A DNA stretch of 64,000 bases. Source: Arthrobacter sp. OV608. Its GTDB lineage: Bacteria; Actinomycetota; Actinomycetes; Actinomycetales; Micrococcaceae. The stretch covers positions 62,001 through 126,000 of the forward strand of contig FOEZ01000010.1 in assembly GCA_900110595.1 (NCBI GenBank), given 5' to 3'. This document shows, piece after piece, positions 39,092-47,895 of this stretch. Positions within the stretch are counted from its first letter, which is position 1. Each line of letters starts with the position of its first letter. A program made the translations under genes and the position numbers. Under the pieces are notes generated by a model. It searched no databases and was not told the origin of the DNA. It was given only the letters and a program-made list of their open reading frames with translations.

Positions 39092-39212
39092 ACGCGGCAG
39101 AAGGCGCCGGCGGGCCTGTCAATCAGCAGGCACCGGCCCGGCAGCGGCGTCAGCCAATCAATCGGACCAGCCGATCAACCGGTTTGCCAACCGGCCTGCC
39201 AATCAGCAGGCG

Positions 39213-40586
39213 CTAGCCGATCAACAGGCTCAGGGCTTCCGTCAGGTGCTCCACTTCCCGGACCGAAAAACCGGCCGGGACGGGCCCGGGGCCGGCATGG
39301 CTTGCCGGGACCACGGCATGGGTAAACCCCAACCGGTGGGCCTCCTGGATCCGCTGGTTGATGCCCGGAACCGGGCGGACTTCGCCGGCGAGTCCCACTT
39401 CGCCGAAGGCAATCAAGCGGATCGGGAGGGGTTTGCGGGCCTTAGCCGAGGCCACGGCGAGGGCGACCGCTAGATCCGTGGCGGGTTCGCTCAGCTTCAC
39501 CCCGCCCACCGTGGCCACATAGGAGTCGTCCTTGTGCAGCAGGGTTCCGGCGCGCTGCTGCAGCACCGCCAGCAGCATGGAGACCCGGGAACTGTCCAGC
39601 CCGCTGGTAGCCCGGCGCGGCTGCGAGTTGGGGCTCTCGGCCAGCAGCGACTGCACCTCGGCCAGCAGTGGGCGCCGGCCCTCCATGGTCACGGTGATGC
39701 AGGTGCCCGAGACCGGTTCCTTGGTGCGGCTGACAAACAGCCCGCTGGGATCGGCGAGGCCTTCGATGCCGTTCTCGTTCAAATCGAAGCAGCCCACATC
39801 GTCGGTAGGCCCGTAGCGGTTCTTAACGGCGCGGAGCAGCCGCAGGCGCGAATGCCGTTCGCCCTCGAACTGGCACACCACATCCACCAGGTGCTCCAGG
39901 AGCCGGGGCCCGGCGATGGAACCGTCCTTGGTCACGTGGCCCACCAGCAAGGTGGTCATGTTCCGCCGTTTCGCCACGGCAATAATGGATGCCGCGACCT
40001 CCCGCACCTGCGAAACACCGCCCGCGCTGCCGTCAACGTCCGCGCTGCTGAGGGTCTGGACCGAATCCACGATCAGGAGCCGCGGCTCGATCTTCTCCAC
40101 TTGCCCCAACGCCTGGCCCAGGTCCGTTTCGGCTGACAGATAAAGCGACTCCGCGACGGCGTCGATCCGTTCCGCGCGCAGCTTCACCTGCGCCGCGGAC
40201 TCCTCGCCCGTTACGTACAGGACGTCCTGCGCCGTGCGGGCGAATTTCGCAGCGACGTCCAGGAGCAGCGTGGATTTTCCGACGCCGGGTTCGCCTGCCA
40301 GCAGGATCACCGCACCCGGGACCAGGCCCCCGCCCAGCACCCGGTCCAGTTCGTCCACGCCCGTGGGCAGGAAAGCGGCCGTGGTGGCATCCACCTCGGC
40401 AATCCGGCGGGCCGGCTCAAGGACTGTTGTGGCCGCCGTCGTACGCGCAACCGCGGTGCCTGTCTCCTCCACGGTGCCCCACGCCTGGCACTCGCCGCAG
40501 CGACCCACCCATTTCACGGTGGTCCAGCCGCATTCGGCGCATTTGTAGGCGGGCGCCTTGGAGGCCCGGGAAGTCTTTGTTGCCAT
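39213..40586 (-). CDS. radA: DNA repair protein RadA (Sms)
   Basis: Branch-migration helicase in recombination repair. 457 residues. Zinc finger CAECGW...CGEC (residues 16-33), RecA-like domain with Walker A GEPGVGKS near 98-105, the RadA-specific KNRYG motif, and a Lon-protease-like C-terminal domain (GVKLSEPATDLAVALA). ATG 40586 is the start; the frame remains open into an upstream tandem repeat, giving a spurious extension to 40817. The upstream region 40587-41037 is shared with the sugar ABC operon. Confidence 0.94.
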   Translation of the reverse strand: MATKTSRASKAPAYKCAECGWTTVKWVGRCGECQAWGTVEETGTAVARTTAATTVLEPARRIAEVDATTAAFLPTGVDELDRVLGGGLVPGAVILLAGEPGVGKSTLLLDVAAKFARTAQDVLYVTGEESAAQVKLRAERIDAVAESLYLSAETDLGQALGQVEKIEPRLLIVDSVQTLSSADVDGSAGGVSQVREVAASIIAVAKRRNMTTLLVGHVTKDGSIAGPRLLEHLVDVVCQFEGERHSRLRLLRAVKNRYGPTDDVGCFDLNENGIEGLADPSGLFVSRTKEPVSGTCITVTMEGRRPLLAEVQSLLAESPNSQPRRATSGLDSSRVSMLLAVLQQRAGTLLHKDDSYVATVGGVKLSEPATDLAVALAVASAKARKPLPIRLIAFGEVGLAGEVRPVPGINQRIQEAHRLGFTHAVVPASHAGPGPVPAGFSVREVEHLTEALSLLIG

Positions 40587-40620
40587 GCGTCCAACCCTAA
40601 TGGCGGCCACCGACAATCCC

Positions 40621-40917
40621 CGCCCGCACCCTAACCTCGCACGCTCGGCCAGGGAACCCTGCGGGCGTGGGCCCACCGCCGCACCCAACCTCGCACGGCC
40701 ACACCGGCTCCCCACCCTCGCAAGCTCGGGTCGGGGCCCTCGCCGGAGCGGATCCACGGCCAGGGAACCCTGCGGGCGTGGGCCCACCGCCCGCACCCTA
40801 ACCTCGCAAGGCCACACCGGCTCCCCACCCTCGCAAGCTCGGGCCGGGGCCCTCGCCAGAGCGGATCCACGGCCAGGGAACCCTGCGGGCGTGGGCCCAC
40901 CGCCCGCACCCTAACCT
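40621..40917. repeat. Tandem repeat, about 2.5 copies of a 111-113 base unit
   Basis: Units begin CGCCCGCACCCTAACCTCGC and contain AGGGAACCCT (at 40651, 40762 and 40875) followed by GCGGGCGTGGGCCCACCGCC. GTGGGCCCAC is a palindrome flanked by GCGGGC and GCCCGC, so each unit has a compact near-palindromic hairpin. The repeat occupies the start of the radA-sugar operon gap, and a diverged copy of its core lies at 53429-53490. Confidence 0.85.
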
Positions 40918-40935
40918 CCCGCCAACAGGGGACCG

Positions 40936-40949
40936 AGAGAGCGCTCTCT
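40936..40949. promoter_or_regulatory. LacI-type operator 1 of the beta-glucoside operon
   Basis: Perfect palindrome AGAGAGCGCTCTCT, ending on the first base of the -35 TTGACA. Identical to operator 2, 55 bp centre to centre, about five helical turns. Confidence 0.82.
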
Positions 40950-40977
40950 TGACAGTGATCTGCGCCACCTCTACAGT
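40949..40977 (+). promoter_or_regulatory. Promoter of the beta-glucoside operon
   Basis: TTGACA at 40949-40954 and TACAGT at 40972-40977 with a 17-base spacer, near-consensus. Flanked by the two palindromes. Confidence 0.8.
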
Positions 40978-40990
40978 TGAGGAACTTGCC

Positions 40991-41004
40991 AGAGAGCGCT
41001 CTCT
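40991..41004. promoter_or_regulatory. LacI-type operator 2 of the beta-glucoside operon
   Basis: Perfect palindrome AGAGAGCGCTCTCT, 13 bases after the -10, covering the expected early transcribed region. Confidence 0.82.
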
Positions 41005-41037
41005 CAGCGCCGGTAGTTCCCCCACAAAGGAGTGACC

Positions 41038-42354
41038 TTGAAATTCGCACGACATACCGCGGCCGCAATTGCGGGCGCAGCGGCCCTGGCCCTGATGGCC
41101 ACCGGCTGCAGCAGCAGCAGCAAAGAACAGGCAGCAAGCGCAGACAACCCCGTGGAACTCACGGTCACCACTTTCGGGACCTTCGGTTACGACGATCTCT
41201 ACGGTGAATACGAGCAGGCCAACCCCGGAATCAAGATCAAGGCAACGAACATAGACCGCGGAGCCAACGCCCGCACCGACGCGTTCACGAAACTTGCTGC
41301 CGGCTCCGGCCTCAGCGACGTGGTGGCCATCGAGGAAGGCTGGCTCGGATCCATCATGGAAGTTTCGGACCAGTTCGTGGACCTGAACGAGCACGGGGCT
41401 GCGGACATCAAGGACAACTGGGTGGACTGGAAGTTCAAGCAGGGCACAGATCCGGACGGCCGCGTCATTGGTTACGGAACAGACATCGGACCCCAGGGCC
41501 TTTGCTACAACGGGAAACTGTTTGAGGCTGCCGGCCTGCCGAAGGACCGCGAATCGGTAGCGAAGCTGTTCGGCGGCGAGGACGCCACGTGGGAGACCTA
41601 CTTCAAGCTCGGCGAGCAGTACAAGGCGGCCACCGGGAAGGCCTGGTATGACCAGTCCGGCTTCGTCTGGAACTCCATGGTGAACCAGATGGAGGAGGGG
41701 TACTACACCAAGGACGGAAAGCTGAACGTTGATGGCAACGCGGAGATGAAAGCCAAATTCGAGTTGCTGGCGGCCGGAACGGCGGCGGGTCTGTCCGCCA
41801 ACCAGACCCAGTTTGACTGGGGCACCGGCAAGGCGTTTACCGACGGCTCCTTCGCGACTTTCGTCTGCCCCGGCTGGATGCTCGGCACCATCAAGGGCCA
41901 GCTTGAATCAGCAGGCGGCGGCGCGGACAGCGGCTGGGACTTCGCCGATGTCTTCCCGGGCGGGGCCTCGAACTGGGGCGGCGCTTTCCTCTCAGTGCCC
42001 AAGACCTCCGAACATCCGGCAGAAGCTGCCAAGCTCGCCGCGTGGCTGACTGCGCCTGAGCAGCAGGTCAAGCAGTCGGCCGCGGCCAACAACTTCCCCA
42101 GCACGCTTAAGGCACAGGAGAAGCTCGTGGCGGACGCCACCCCCAACGTGCTGTTCAACAACGCCCCCACCGGCGTTATCCTCGCCAACCGCGCCAAGGG
42201 AGTGGTGGCCCAGTTCAAGGGACCGGACGATTCCGTCATCCAGGAGAACGTGTTTGGCCCGGCCCTGAAAATGCTCGACGGCGGCACGGCCAACGCTGAC
42301 AAGGCCTGGTCTGAAGCACTGACCCTCCTCAACGACCTGGTCGTAAACAACTAG
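41038..42354 (+). CDS. Sugar ABC transporter substrate-binding lipoprotein
   Basis: About 438 residues, family 1 extracellular solute-binding protein. Lipoprotein signal peptide ends in MATGC (Cys near residue 23), followed by a Ser-rich stretch. The binding domain shows VTTFGTFGYDDLYGEYEQANPGI and NIDRGAN. TTG 41038 is chosen because AAAGGAG (41026-41032) lies five bases upstream; GTG 41032 would overlap it. First gene of an operon with two permeases and a beta-glucosidase, so cellobiose, gentiobiose or another beta-glucoside is the probable ligand. No ATPase gene is present, so a shared MsiK-type ATPase is probably used. Confidence 0.9.
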   Translation: MKFARHTAAAIAGAAALALMATGCSSSSKEQAASADNPVELTVTTFGTFGYDDLYGEYEQANPGIKIKATNIDRGANARTDAFTKLAAGSGLSDVVAIEEGWLGSIMEVSDQFVDLNEHGAADIKDNWVDWKFKQGTDPDGRVIGYGTDIGPQGLCYNGKLFEAAGLPKDRESVAKLFGGEDATWETYFKLGEQYKAATGKAWYDQSGFVWNSMVNQMEEGYYTKDGKLNVDGNAEMKAKFELLAAGTAAGLSANQTQFDWGTGKAFTDGSFATFVCPGWMLGTIKGQLESAGGGADSGWDFADVFPGGASNWGGAFLSVPKTSEHPAEAAKLAAWLTAPEQQVKQSAAANNFPSTLKAQEKLVADATPNVLFNNAPTGVILANRAKGVVAQFKGPDDSVIQENVFGPALKMLDGGTANADKAWSEALTLLNDLVVNN

Positions 42355-42367
42355 CACCACCCGCTGC

Positions 42368-42391
42368 GGGGCCTTCCGGAAGGGAGGCCCC
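42368..42391 (+). promoter_or_regulatory. Intercistronic stem-loop after the binding-protein gene
   Basis: GGGGCCTTCC pairs with GGGAGGCCCC over 10 bp with a GGAA loop, in the 57-base gap before the first permease. Probably protects or partially terminates the message so that the binding protein exceeds the permeases. Confidence 0.6.
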
Positions 42392-42411
42392 CCGATGGAG
42401 GGCAAGAGCCC

Positions 42412-43413
42412 ATGACAACTACCCTGAACCGGGCCGCCAAACCCGCGGTCATCAAACCGAAACCCACCTGGAAGCAGCGGCTGAACGTCTTCGACGTCAA
42501 AGCATCGCCCTACCTGTACGTCGCCCCGTTCTTTATCCTCTTCGCCCTCGTGGGGCTCTTTCCCCTGGTCTACACCTTCGTGGTGAGCCTCTTCGACTGG
42601 CACCTGCTCAAGGGCCAAGGGGACTTCGTTGGGCTGCAAAACTTCGTGGAAGTCCTGCAGGACCGTTTCTTCTGGAACTCCCTGTTCAACACGGTAAGCA
42701 TCTTCCTGCTCTCCGCCATTCCGCAGCTCGCCGTGGCGCTCTTCCTGGCGGCAATGCTTGACCAGAACCTCCGGGCCAGGACCTTCTGGCGGATGAGCGT
42801 CCTCCTGCCCTACATCGTGACGCCGGTGGCAGTGGCCATGATCTTCACCAACATGTTCGGTGAGCAGTACGGCCTGATCAACAACGTCCTGGGCAATATC
42901 GGCCTGGACCCCGTGATGTGGAAAAGCGAAACCCTGCCCAGCCACATCGCCATCGCCACCATGGTGAACTGGCGCTGGACCGGCTACAACGCGCTGATCC
43001 TGCTCGCAGCCATGCAGGCCGTTCCCCGCGACCTCTACGAGTCCGCCGCCCTGGACGGGGCCGGAGCGGTACGCCGGTTCTTCAGCATCACCCTGCCCAG
43101 CATCCGTCCCACCATGGTGTTTGTGGTCATTACGTCCACCATCGGCGGGCTGCAGATCTTCACCGAGCCGCGCCTGTTCGATCCCGCTACCGCAGGCGGA
43201 TCACAGCGGCAATTCCAGACCACCGTGCTGTACCTCTGGGAAATGGCCTTCCAGCGCCAGAACTTCGGCAAGGCATCAACGATCGCCTGGCTCCTTTTCC
43301 TGATCATCGTGCTGTTCGGTCTGGTCAACTACCTCATTTCCCGGCGGATAGCGACCGCAGACGCCGCCAAACCCTCCCGGGCTGCCCGGCGCGCCGAAAG
43401 GACCACGCGATGA
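42412..43413 (+). CDS. Sugar ABC transporter permease, MalF type
   Basis: 333 residues with six predicted transmembrane helices. The EAA loop is ESAALDGAGAVRRFFSITLPS, contacting the ATPase. Long N-terminal segment (about 30 residues) before helix 1 (YLYVAPFFILFALVGLFPLV). Its stop overlaps the next permease's ATG. Confidence 0.92.
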   Translation: MTTTLNRAAKPAVIKPKPTWKQRLNVFDVKASPYLYVAPFFILFALVGLFPLVYTFVVSLFDWHLLKGQGDFVGLQNFVEVLQDRFFWNSLFNTVSIFLLSAIPQLAVALFLAAMLDQNLRARTFWRMSVLLPYIVTPVAVAMIFTNMFGEQYGLINNVLGNIGLDPVMWKSETLPSHIAIATMVNWRWTGYNALILLAAMQAVPRDLYESAALDGAGAVRRFFSITLPSIRPTMVFVVITSTIGGLQIFTEPRLFDPATAGGSQRQFQTTVLYLWEMAFQRQNFGKASTIAWLLFLIIVLFGLVNYLISRRIATADAAKPSRAARRAERTTR

Positions 43414-44330
43414 GCACCATCGAAGGGGCAGCCCCGGCACCCCCTGAATCCCGCACTTCCGGAACGACTGCGCCAGGCCCCTCCACCCGACCCCGCAAGC
43501 GCTTCTTCGGTTCCGGAGAGAAACCCGGCTTCCTGACTTACGGCCTGCTCCTGGCGTTCCTGCTGTCCTCGGCCTACCCGCTGTGGTGGTCCGCCGTGAT
43601 CGGCAGCCGTTCCAATGAGGCCCTGAGTGAAACCTGGCCGCCACTGCTCCCGGGTGGAAACTTCTGGACCAACGTGGGTGAAGTCTTCGACACCATTCCC
43701 TTCTGGCTCGCCCTGGGCAACAGCGTGCTGATTTCCTGCATCATCACCGTTTCGGTGGTGGGCTTCTCCACCCTGGCCGGCTACGCGTTCGCCAAGCTCC
43801 GCTTCAAAGGCCGGGACGGGCTCATGCTGATGGTGGTGGCCACCATGGCCATCCCCACCCAGCTCGGAATCATCCCGCTCTTTATGGTGATGCGCACCCT
43901 GGGCTGGACTGGTGAAATCGGCGCCGTGGTGGTGCCCACCCTGGTAACGGCGTTCGGTGTCTTCTTTATGCGGCAGTACCTGGTGGACGTCATCCCGGAC
44001 GAACTCATCGAGTCCGCCAGGATGGACGGGGCCAGCATGATTTCCACCTTCCGGCATGTCGCCATCCCCGCAGCGCGGCCCGCCATGGCCATCCTGGGCC
44101 TCTTCACCTTTATGACGGCCTGGACTGATTTCCTCTGGCCCCTTCTGGTGCTCGACGCCGGCAACCCCACCTTGCAGACGGCGCTCAGCCAGCTTCAGTC
44201 TGCCCGCTACGTGGACTACTCCGTGGTCCTCGCCGGCGCCGTGCTGGCAACCCTCCCGCTGCTGGTGCTCTTCGTACTGGCAGGAAAACAACTCATCTCA
44301 GGAATCATGCAAGGAGCAGTGAAGGGCTGA
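43410..44330 (+). CDS. Sugar ABC transporter permease, MalG type
   Basis: 306 residues, six predicted helices. The EAA loop is ESARMDGASMISTFRHVAIPAARPA. The Pro/Thr/Ser-rich N-terminal extension (about 35 residues) is unusual but low-complexity. ATG 43410 overlaps the previous stop (ATGA). The upstream in-frame extension back to 42918 is a shadow of the previous gene. Stop adjoins the beta-glucosidase start (TGAATG). Confidence 0.92.
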   Translation: MSTIEGAAPAPPESRTSGTTAPGPSTRPRKRFFGSGEKPGFLTYGLLLAFLLSSAYPLWWSAVIGSRSNEALSETWPPLLPGGNFWTNVGEVFDTIPFWLALGNSVLISCIITVSVVGFSTLAGYAFAKLRFKGRDGLMLMVVATMAIPTQLGIIPLFMVMRTLGWTGEIGAVVVPTLVTAFGVFFMRQYLVDVIPDELIESARMDGASMISTFRHVAIPAARPAMAILGLFTFMTAWTDFLWPLLVLDAGNPTLQTALSQLQSARYVDYSVVLAGAVLATLPLLVLFVLAGKQLISGIMQGAVKG

Positions 44331-45773
44331 ATGCAGCACTCAACATATAAGCGGCAATGGCCCGAGGGCTTCCTGTGGGGATCGGCGACGGCGGCCGCCC
44401 AGGTAGAGGGCGCCGGCCACGAAGGCGGCAAGGAAGATTCCATTTGGGACCATTTCGCCAGGATCCCGGGCGCCATCGCCAACGGTGACACCCTTGAGCA
44501 GGCAGTGGACCACTATCACCGGATGCCCCAGGACGTCCGGCTGATGAAGGAGCTGGGATTGGATTCCTACCGGTTCTCCACCAGCTGGGCGCGGGTCCGT
44601 CCTGGAGACAGGACCGCGAACCGCGAGGGCCTGGACTTCTACTCCCGGCTGGTGGACGAGTTGCTCGAAGCGGGCATCCTGCCCTGGCTCACCCTCTACC
44701 ACTGGGACCTGCCGCAAGCACTTGAGGAGAAGGGCGGGTGGGCCAACCGGGACACTGCGTACCGGTTCGTTGAGTACGCAGACGACGTGTATTCGGCGCT
44801 GGGGGACCGGGTCCGCCACTGGACCACGTTCAACGAACCCTTCTGTTCGTCGCTGTTGGGCTACGGGGCGGGCGTGCACGCGCCCGGCCGCCAGGAACCC
44901 GCGGCAGCCATCGCCGCCGTGCACCACCAGCACCTGGCCCATGGTCTGACAGTCAATGCGCTGCGAAGCCGTGGAGCGGAGCAGCTGGGCATCACCCTTA
45001 ATCTGAGCAATTCGATTCCGCGGGACAGCCAGGACCCGGTGGACCTTGACGCCGCCCGCCGGTTCGACTCCCTGCAGAACCGGATTTTCCTGGACCCCAT
45101 CCTGCGGGGAAGCTACCCGGAGGATTCGTTGCGGGACCTGGCACCCTTCGGCCTGCAGGAGGTGATCCGTCCGGGCGACCTCGAAATCATCAGCGCGCCC
45201 CTGGACTTCCTGGGCGTGAACCACTACCACGATGACCTCATCAGCGGCCACGCCGACGCCGCCGGGAGTGACGGCCACTCCGGCGGAGCCGAACGTCCCA
45301 CCGCCTCACCCTGGATCGGTTCCGAGGACATCGCGTTCCCCAGCAGGGGGCTGCCGAGGACAGCAATGGGCTGGGAAGTGAACCCCGAGGGTCTGCGTAC
45401 GCTGCTGGTCCGGCTGGGCGAGGAGTATCCGTCCTTGCCGCCGCTGTACATCACCGAGAACGGCGCCGCCTACGAGGACACGGTGGATGCCGGCGGCGCA
45501 GTGCACGACGAGGACCGGACCCGGTTCATCCTGGACCATGTGGCCGCCGTCGGCCAGGCCATAGACCAGGGTGCGGACGTCCGCGGCTACTTCGTCTGGT
45601 CCCTGCTGGACAACTTCGAATGGTCGTGGGGGTATGGAAAACGTTTCGGGATTGTCCGAGTGGATTACGGCAGCTTCGAGCGCACCGCCAAGGACAGCGG
45701 GAAGGCCTACGCCGGGTTGATTGCCGCCGCGAAGCGGAACATTCCACGCCCCGCTGTATCCCTGCCCGCCTAA
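44331..45773 (+). CDS. Beta-glucosidase, glycoside hydrolase family 1
   Basis: Cleaves terminal beta-glucosyl residues from imported oligosaccharides. 480 residues, GH1 (beta/alpha)8 barrel. N-terminal WPEGFLWGSATAAAQVEG is a GH1 signature. Acid/base Glu lies in TTFNEPF near residue 168 and the nucleophile in YITENGAAY near residue 375. No signal peptide, so cytoplasmic. ATG directly follows the permease stop; ten to fifty bases later the regulator gene begins. Confidence 0.95.
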   Translation: MQHSTYKRQWPEGFLWGSATAAAQVEGAGHEGGKEDSIWDHFARIPGAIANGDTLEQAVDHYHRMPQDVRLMKELGLDSYRFSTSWARVRPGDRTANREGLDFYSRLVDELLEAGILPWLTLYHWDLPQALEEKGGWANRDTAYRFVEYADDVYSALGDRVRHWTTFNEPFCSSLLGYGAGVHAPGRQEPAAAIAAVHHQHLAHGLTVNALRSRGAEQLGITLNLSNSIPRDSQDPVDLDAARRFDSLQNRIFLDPILRGSYPEDSLRDLAPFGLQEVIRPGDLEIISAPLDFLGVNHYHDDLISGHADAAGSDGHSGGAERPTASPWIGSEDIAFPSRGLPRTAMGWEVNPEGLRTLLVRLGEEYPSLPPLYITENGAAYEDTVDAGGAVHDEDRTRFILDHVAAVGQAIDQGADVRGYFVWSLLDNFEWSWGYGKRFGIVRVDYGSFERTAKDSGKAYAGLIAAAKRNIPRPAVSLPA

Positions 45774-45819
45774 ACTGAAATCCCCGGCCCAGTGCCAGCT
45801 AGATCACGGAGCGAAGATT

Positions 45820-46836
45820 GTGAAGCAAGACCCCAGCGCAAGCAGGCCGGCGCCCACCCTTGAGATGGTGGCAGCGCTGGCTGGCGTTTCCCGCGCCACC
45901 GTCTCGCGGGTGGTTAATGATGTGCCGAGCGTGGATGAGGACATCGCTGCCAAGGTGCGGCAGGCCATTCTCGCCGTCAACTACACCCCCAACCGGGCAG
46001 CCCGTACCCTGGCCAGCAGGAAGCCCAACTCCGTGACCCTTATCGTGCCGGAGTCCACGTCCAAGGTCTTCGCGGACCCGTTCTTTGCCTCAGTAGTGGA
46101 GGGCGTGGCCCTGTATCTGGCAGACACGGACTACACACTGAACATGGTGATTGCTTCCGAGGCCAAGCCGGAAAAGACCCGGGCTTTCCTGCTCGGCGGA
46201 AGCGTGGCAGGGGCCCTGGTGGTGTCCCATCATGCGGGGGACACGTCCTGGACCCACCTGGGCGACTACATCCCCATGGTGTTCGCCGGCCGGCCCCTGC
46301 GCGAAAGCGGCAGCTACTACGTGGACGTTGACAACGAGGCCGCAGCCGCAGGGGCAACCCGGCTGCTGATCGAACGGGGGCGAAGCAACATCGCCACCAT
46401 CGCAGGCCCCCAGGACATGCCGCCGGGCATTGACCGCGTCAACGGTTGGCGAAAAGCCCTGGCGGAAGCGGGGCTGGATGATTCCATGGTGGAGTACGGG
46501 GACTTCACCCTCGCCTCCGGAGCCAAAGCGATGCGGCGCCTGCTGGGCAGCGGGCGGCCGGTGGACGGACTGTTCGTCGCCAATGACCAGATGGCGGCCG
46601 GTGCTTACACCGTCCTGCAGGAACGCGGGATCCGGATACCCGAGGACGTCGCCGTGGTGGGGTTCGACGACGACTCGTTCGCAGTTTCCGTGGTCCCGCA
46701 GCTCACCACGGTGCATCACCCGATCATCGACATGGGAAAGAAAATGGCGGAAATCCTGGTGAACCTGATTGAGGGGAAGGACCCGGACCGGGTGACACAG
46801 ATCCCCACGTCACTCGTGGTGCGCGGGTCCGCCTGA
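45820..46836 (+). CDS. LacI-family repressor, probable regulator of the beta-glucoside operon
   Basis: 338 residues. N-terminal HTH TLEMVAALAGVSRATVSRVV, followed by the hinge helix (NRAARTLASRK), then the periplasmic-binding-like sugar domain. GTG 45820 has GGAG eight bases upstream; the frame opens further upstream but that part has no similarity. Cotranscribed with the transporter operon, it fits the repressor binding AGAGAGCGCTCTCT at 40936 and 40991. Inducer would be the transported beta-glucoside or glucose. Its stop overlaps the oxidoreductase ATG (TGATG). Confidence 0.9.
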   Translation: MKQDPSASRPAPTLEMVAALAGVSRATVSRVVNDVPSVDEDIAAKVRQAILAVNYTPNRAARTLASRKPNSVTLIVPESTSKVFADPFFASVVEGVALYLADTDYTLNMVIASEAKPEKTRAFLLGGSVAGALVVSHHAGDTSWTHLGDYIPMVFAGRPLRESGSYYVDVDNEAAAAGATRLLIERGRSNIATIAGPQDMPPGIDRVNGWRKALAEAGLDDSMVEYGDFTLASGAKAMRRLLGSGRPVDGLFVANDQMAAGAYTVLQERGIRIPEDVAVVGFDDDSFAVSVVPQLTTVHHPIIDMGKKMAEILVNLIEGKDPDRVTQIPTSLVVRGSA

Positions 46837-47870
46837 TGGGCGCCGAGGAGGAAGGTTCCGGCCACAGTGGGCGACTCCTGCGGTGGGGTGTTGTGGCCAC
46901 CGGCAGGATCGCCCACCGCGTAACCCGCGACCTCGCCTGCCTTGAGGATGCCACGCTGTATGCGGTGAGTTCGCGGAGCGAGGGCTCCGCCCGGGGCTTC
47001 GCTGAGCAGCATGGCTTTGCCGTCAGCTACCACGACACACCCACCGCAACCGGCTACCAACAGCTGTTCGCCGATCCTTTGGTGGACGTGGTGTACGTGG
47101 CCACGCCGCACGCCCAGCACTTCGAAGTTGCCCTTGCCGCCCTCGACGCCGGCAAACATGTCTTGTGCGAAAAGCCCCTCACCATCAACGCCCGTGAGGC
47201 CCGCGAACTGACCGCGCTGGCGGGGGAACGGGGAGTGTTCCTGATGGAGGCGGTGTGGACCCGTTTCCTGCCGGCTACCCGCCGCGCCCTTGAGCTGGCC
47301 GGCAGCGGGGCGATCGGCACGGTCCGCTGGGTCCAGGCGGATCTGGGCTTTCCGGCTGTGTACGATCCAGCGGACAGGCTGTGGGACCCGGCTGCCGGCG
47401 GCGGCGCCCTCCTGGACCTCGCGGTGTACCCGCTGACCTGGGCCGTGGCTGCCCTCGGATTTCCCACCAGGCTCACCGCCACGGGGCACCTGAACCGGGA
47501 CGGCGTGGACGTGCAGAACACGCTCACGCTCGAATATCCGGAAGGCGCCGCAGCCCAGCTGACCTCCTCACTCTCGTCGGCCGGTCCGGGCATGGCAACA
47601 CTCGGCGGGACCGCCGGCTGGATCAGGACCGGTTCCCCGCTGTACAGCCCGAAAAGCCTGGAAATTTGCGGCCTGGACGGCCGAATCCGGGTTGAGGAAT
47701 TTCCAGAGGAGACCGAGGGCTTCATCCACGAACTGCGCGAAACGGCACGGTGCATCCGCGCCGGTCTCCAGGAGAGTCCGCTGATGCCCTGGGCCGAAAC
47801 CGTGCAGATGATGCAGCTGCTGGACGAAGCACGGCAGCAACTGGGGCTGCACTACCCCAACGACGTTTAG
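46836..47870 (+). CDS. Gfo/Idh/MocA-family oxidoreductase
   Basis: 344 residues, NAD(P)-dependent dehydrogenase acting on sugars or cyclitols. N-terminal Rossmann domain RWGVVATGRIAHRVTRDL and the conserved EKPLTIN motif with catalytic Lys near residue 112. The C-terminal domain begins RWVQADLGFPAVYD. Overlaps the LacI stop, so it is the last gene of the beta-glucoside operon. Substrate unknown. Confidence 0.9.
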   Translation: MGAEEEGSGHSGRLLRWGVVATGRIAHRVTRDLACLEDATLYAVSSRSEGSARGFAEQHGFAVSYHDTPTATGYQQLFADPLVDVVYVATPHAQHFEVALAALDAGKHVLCEKPLTINAREARELTALAGERGVFLMEAVWTRFLPATRRALELAGSGAIGTVRWVQADLGFPAVYDPADRLWDPAAGGGALLDLAVYPLTWAVAALGFPTRLTATGHLNRDGVDVQNTLTLEYPEGAAAQLTSSLSSAGPGMATLGGTAGWIRTGSPLYSPKSLEICGLDGRIRVEEFPEETEGFIHELRETARCIRAGLQESPLMPWAETVQMMQLLDEARQQLGLHYPNDV

Positions 47871-47895
47871 TTTCGGCTGGGCTCAACCATCGGAG

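Noticed and set aside
40587..40817. Upstream extension of radA and the frame at 40558-40914
   Set aside because: Both translate the tandem repeat. RadA begins at the zinc-finger-bearing MATKTSRASK.
40621..40917. CRISPR array
   Set aside because: Unit of 111-113 bases with no unique spacers.
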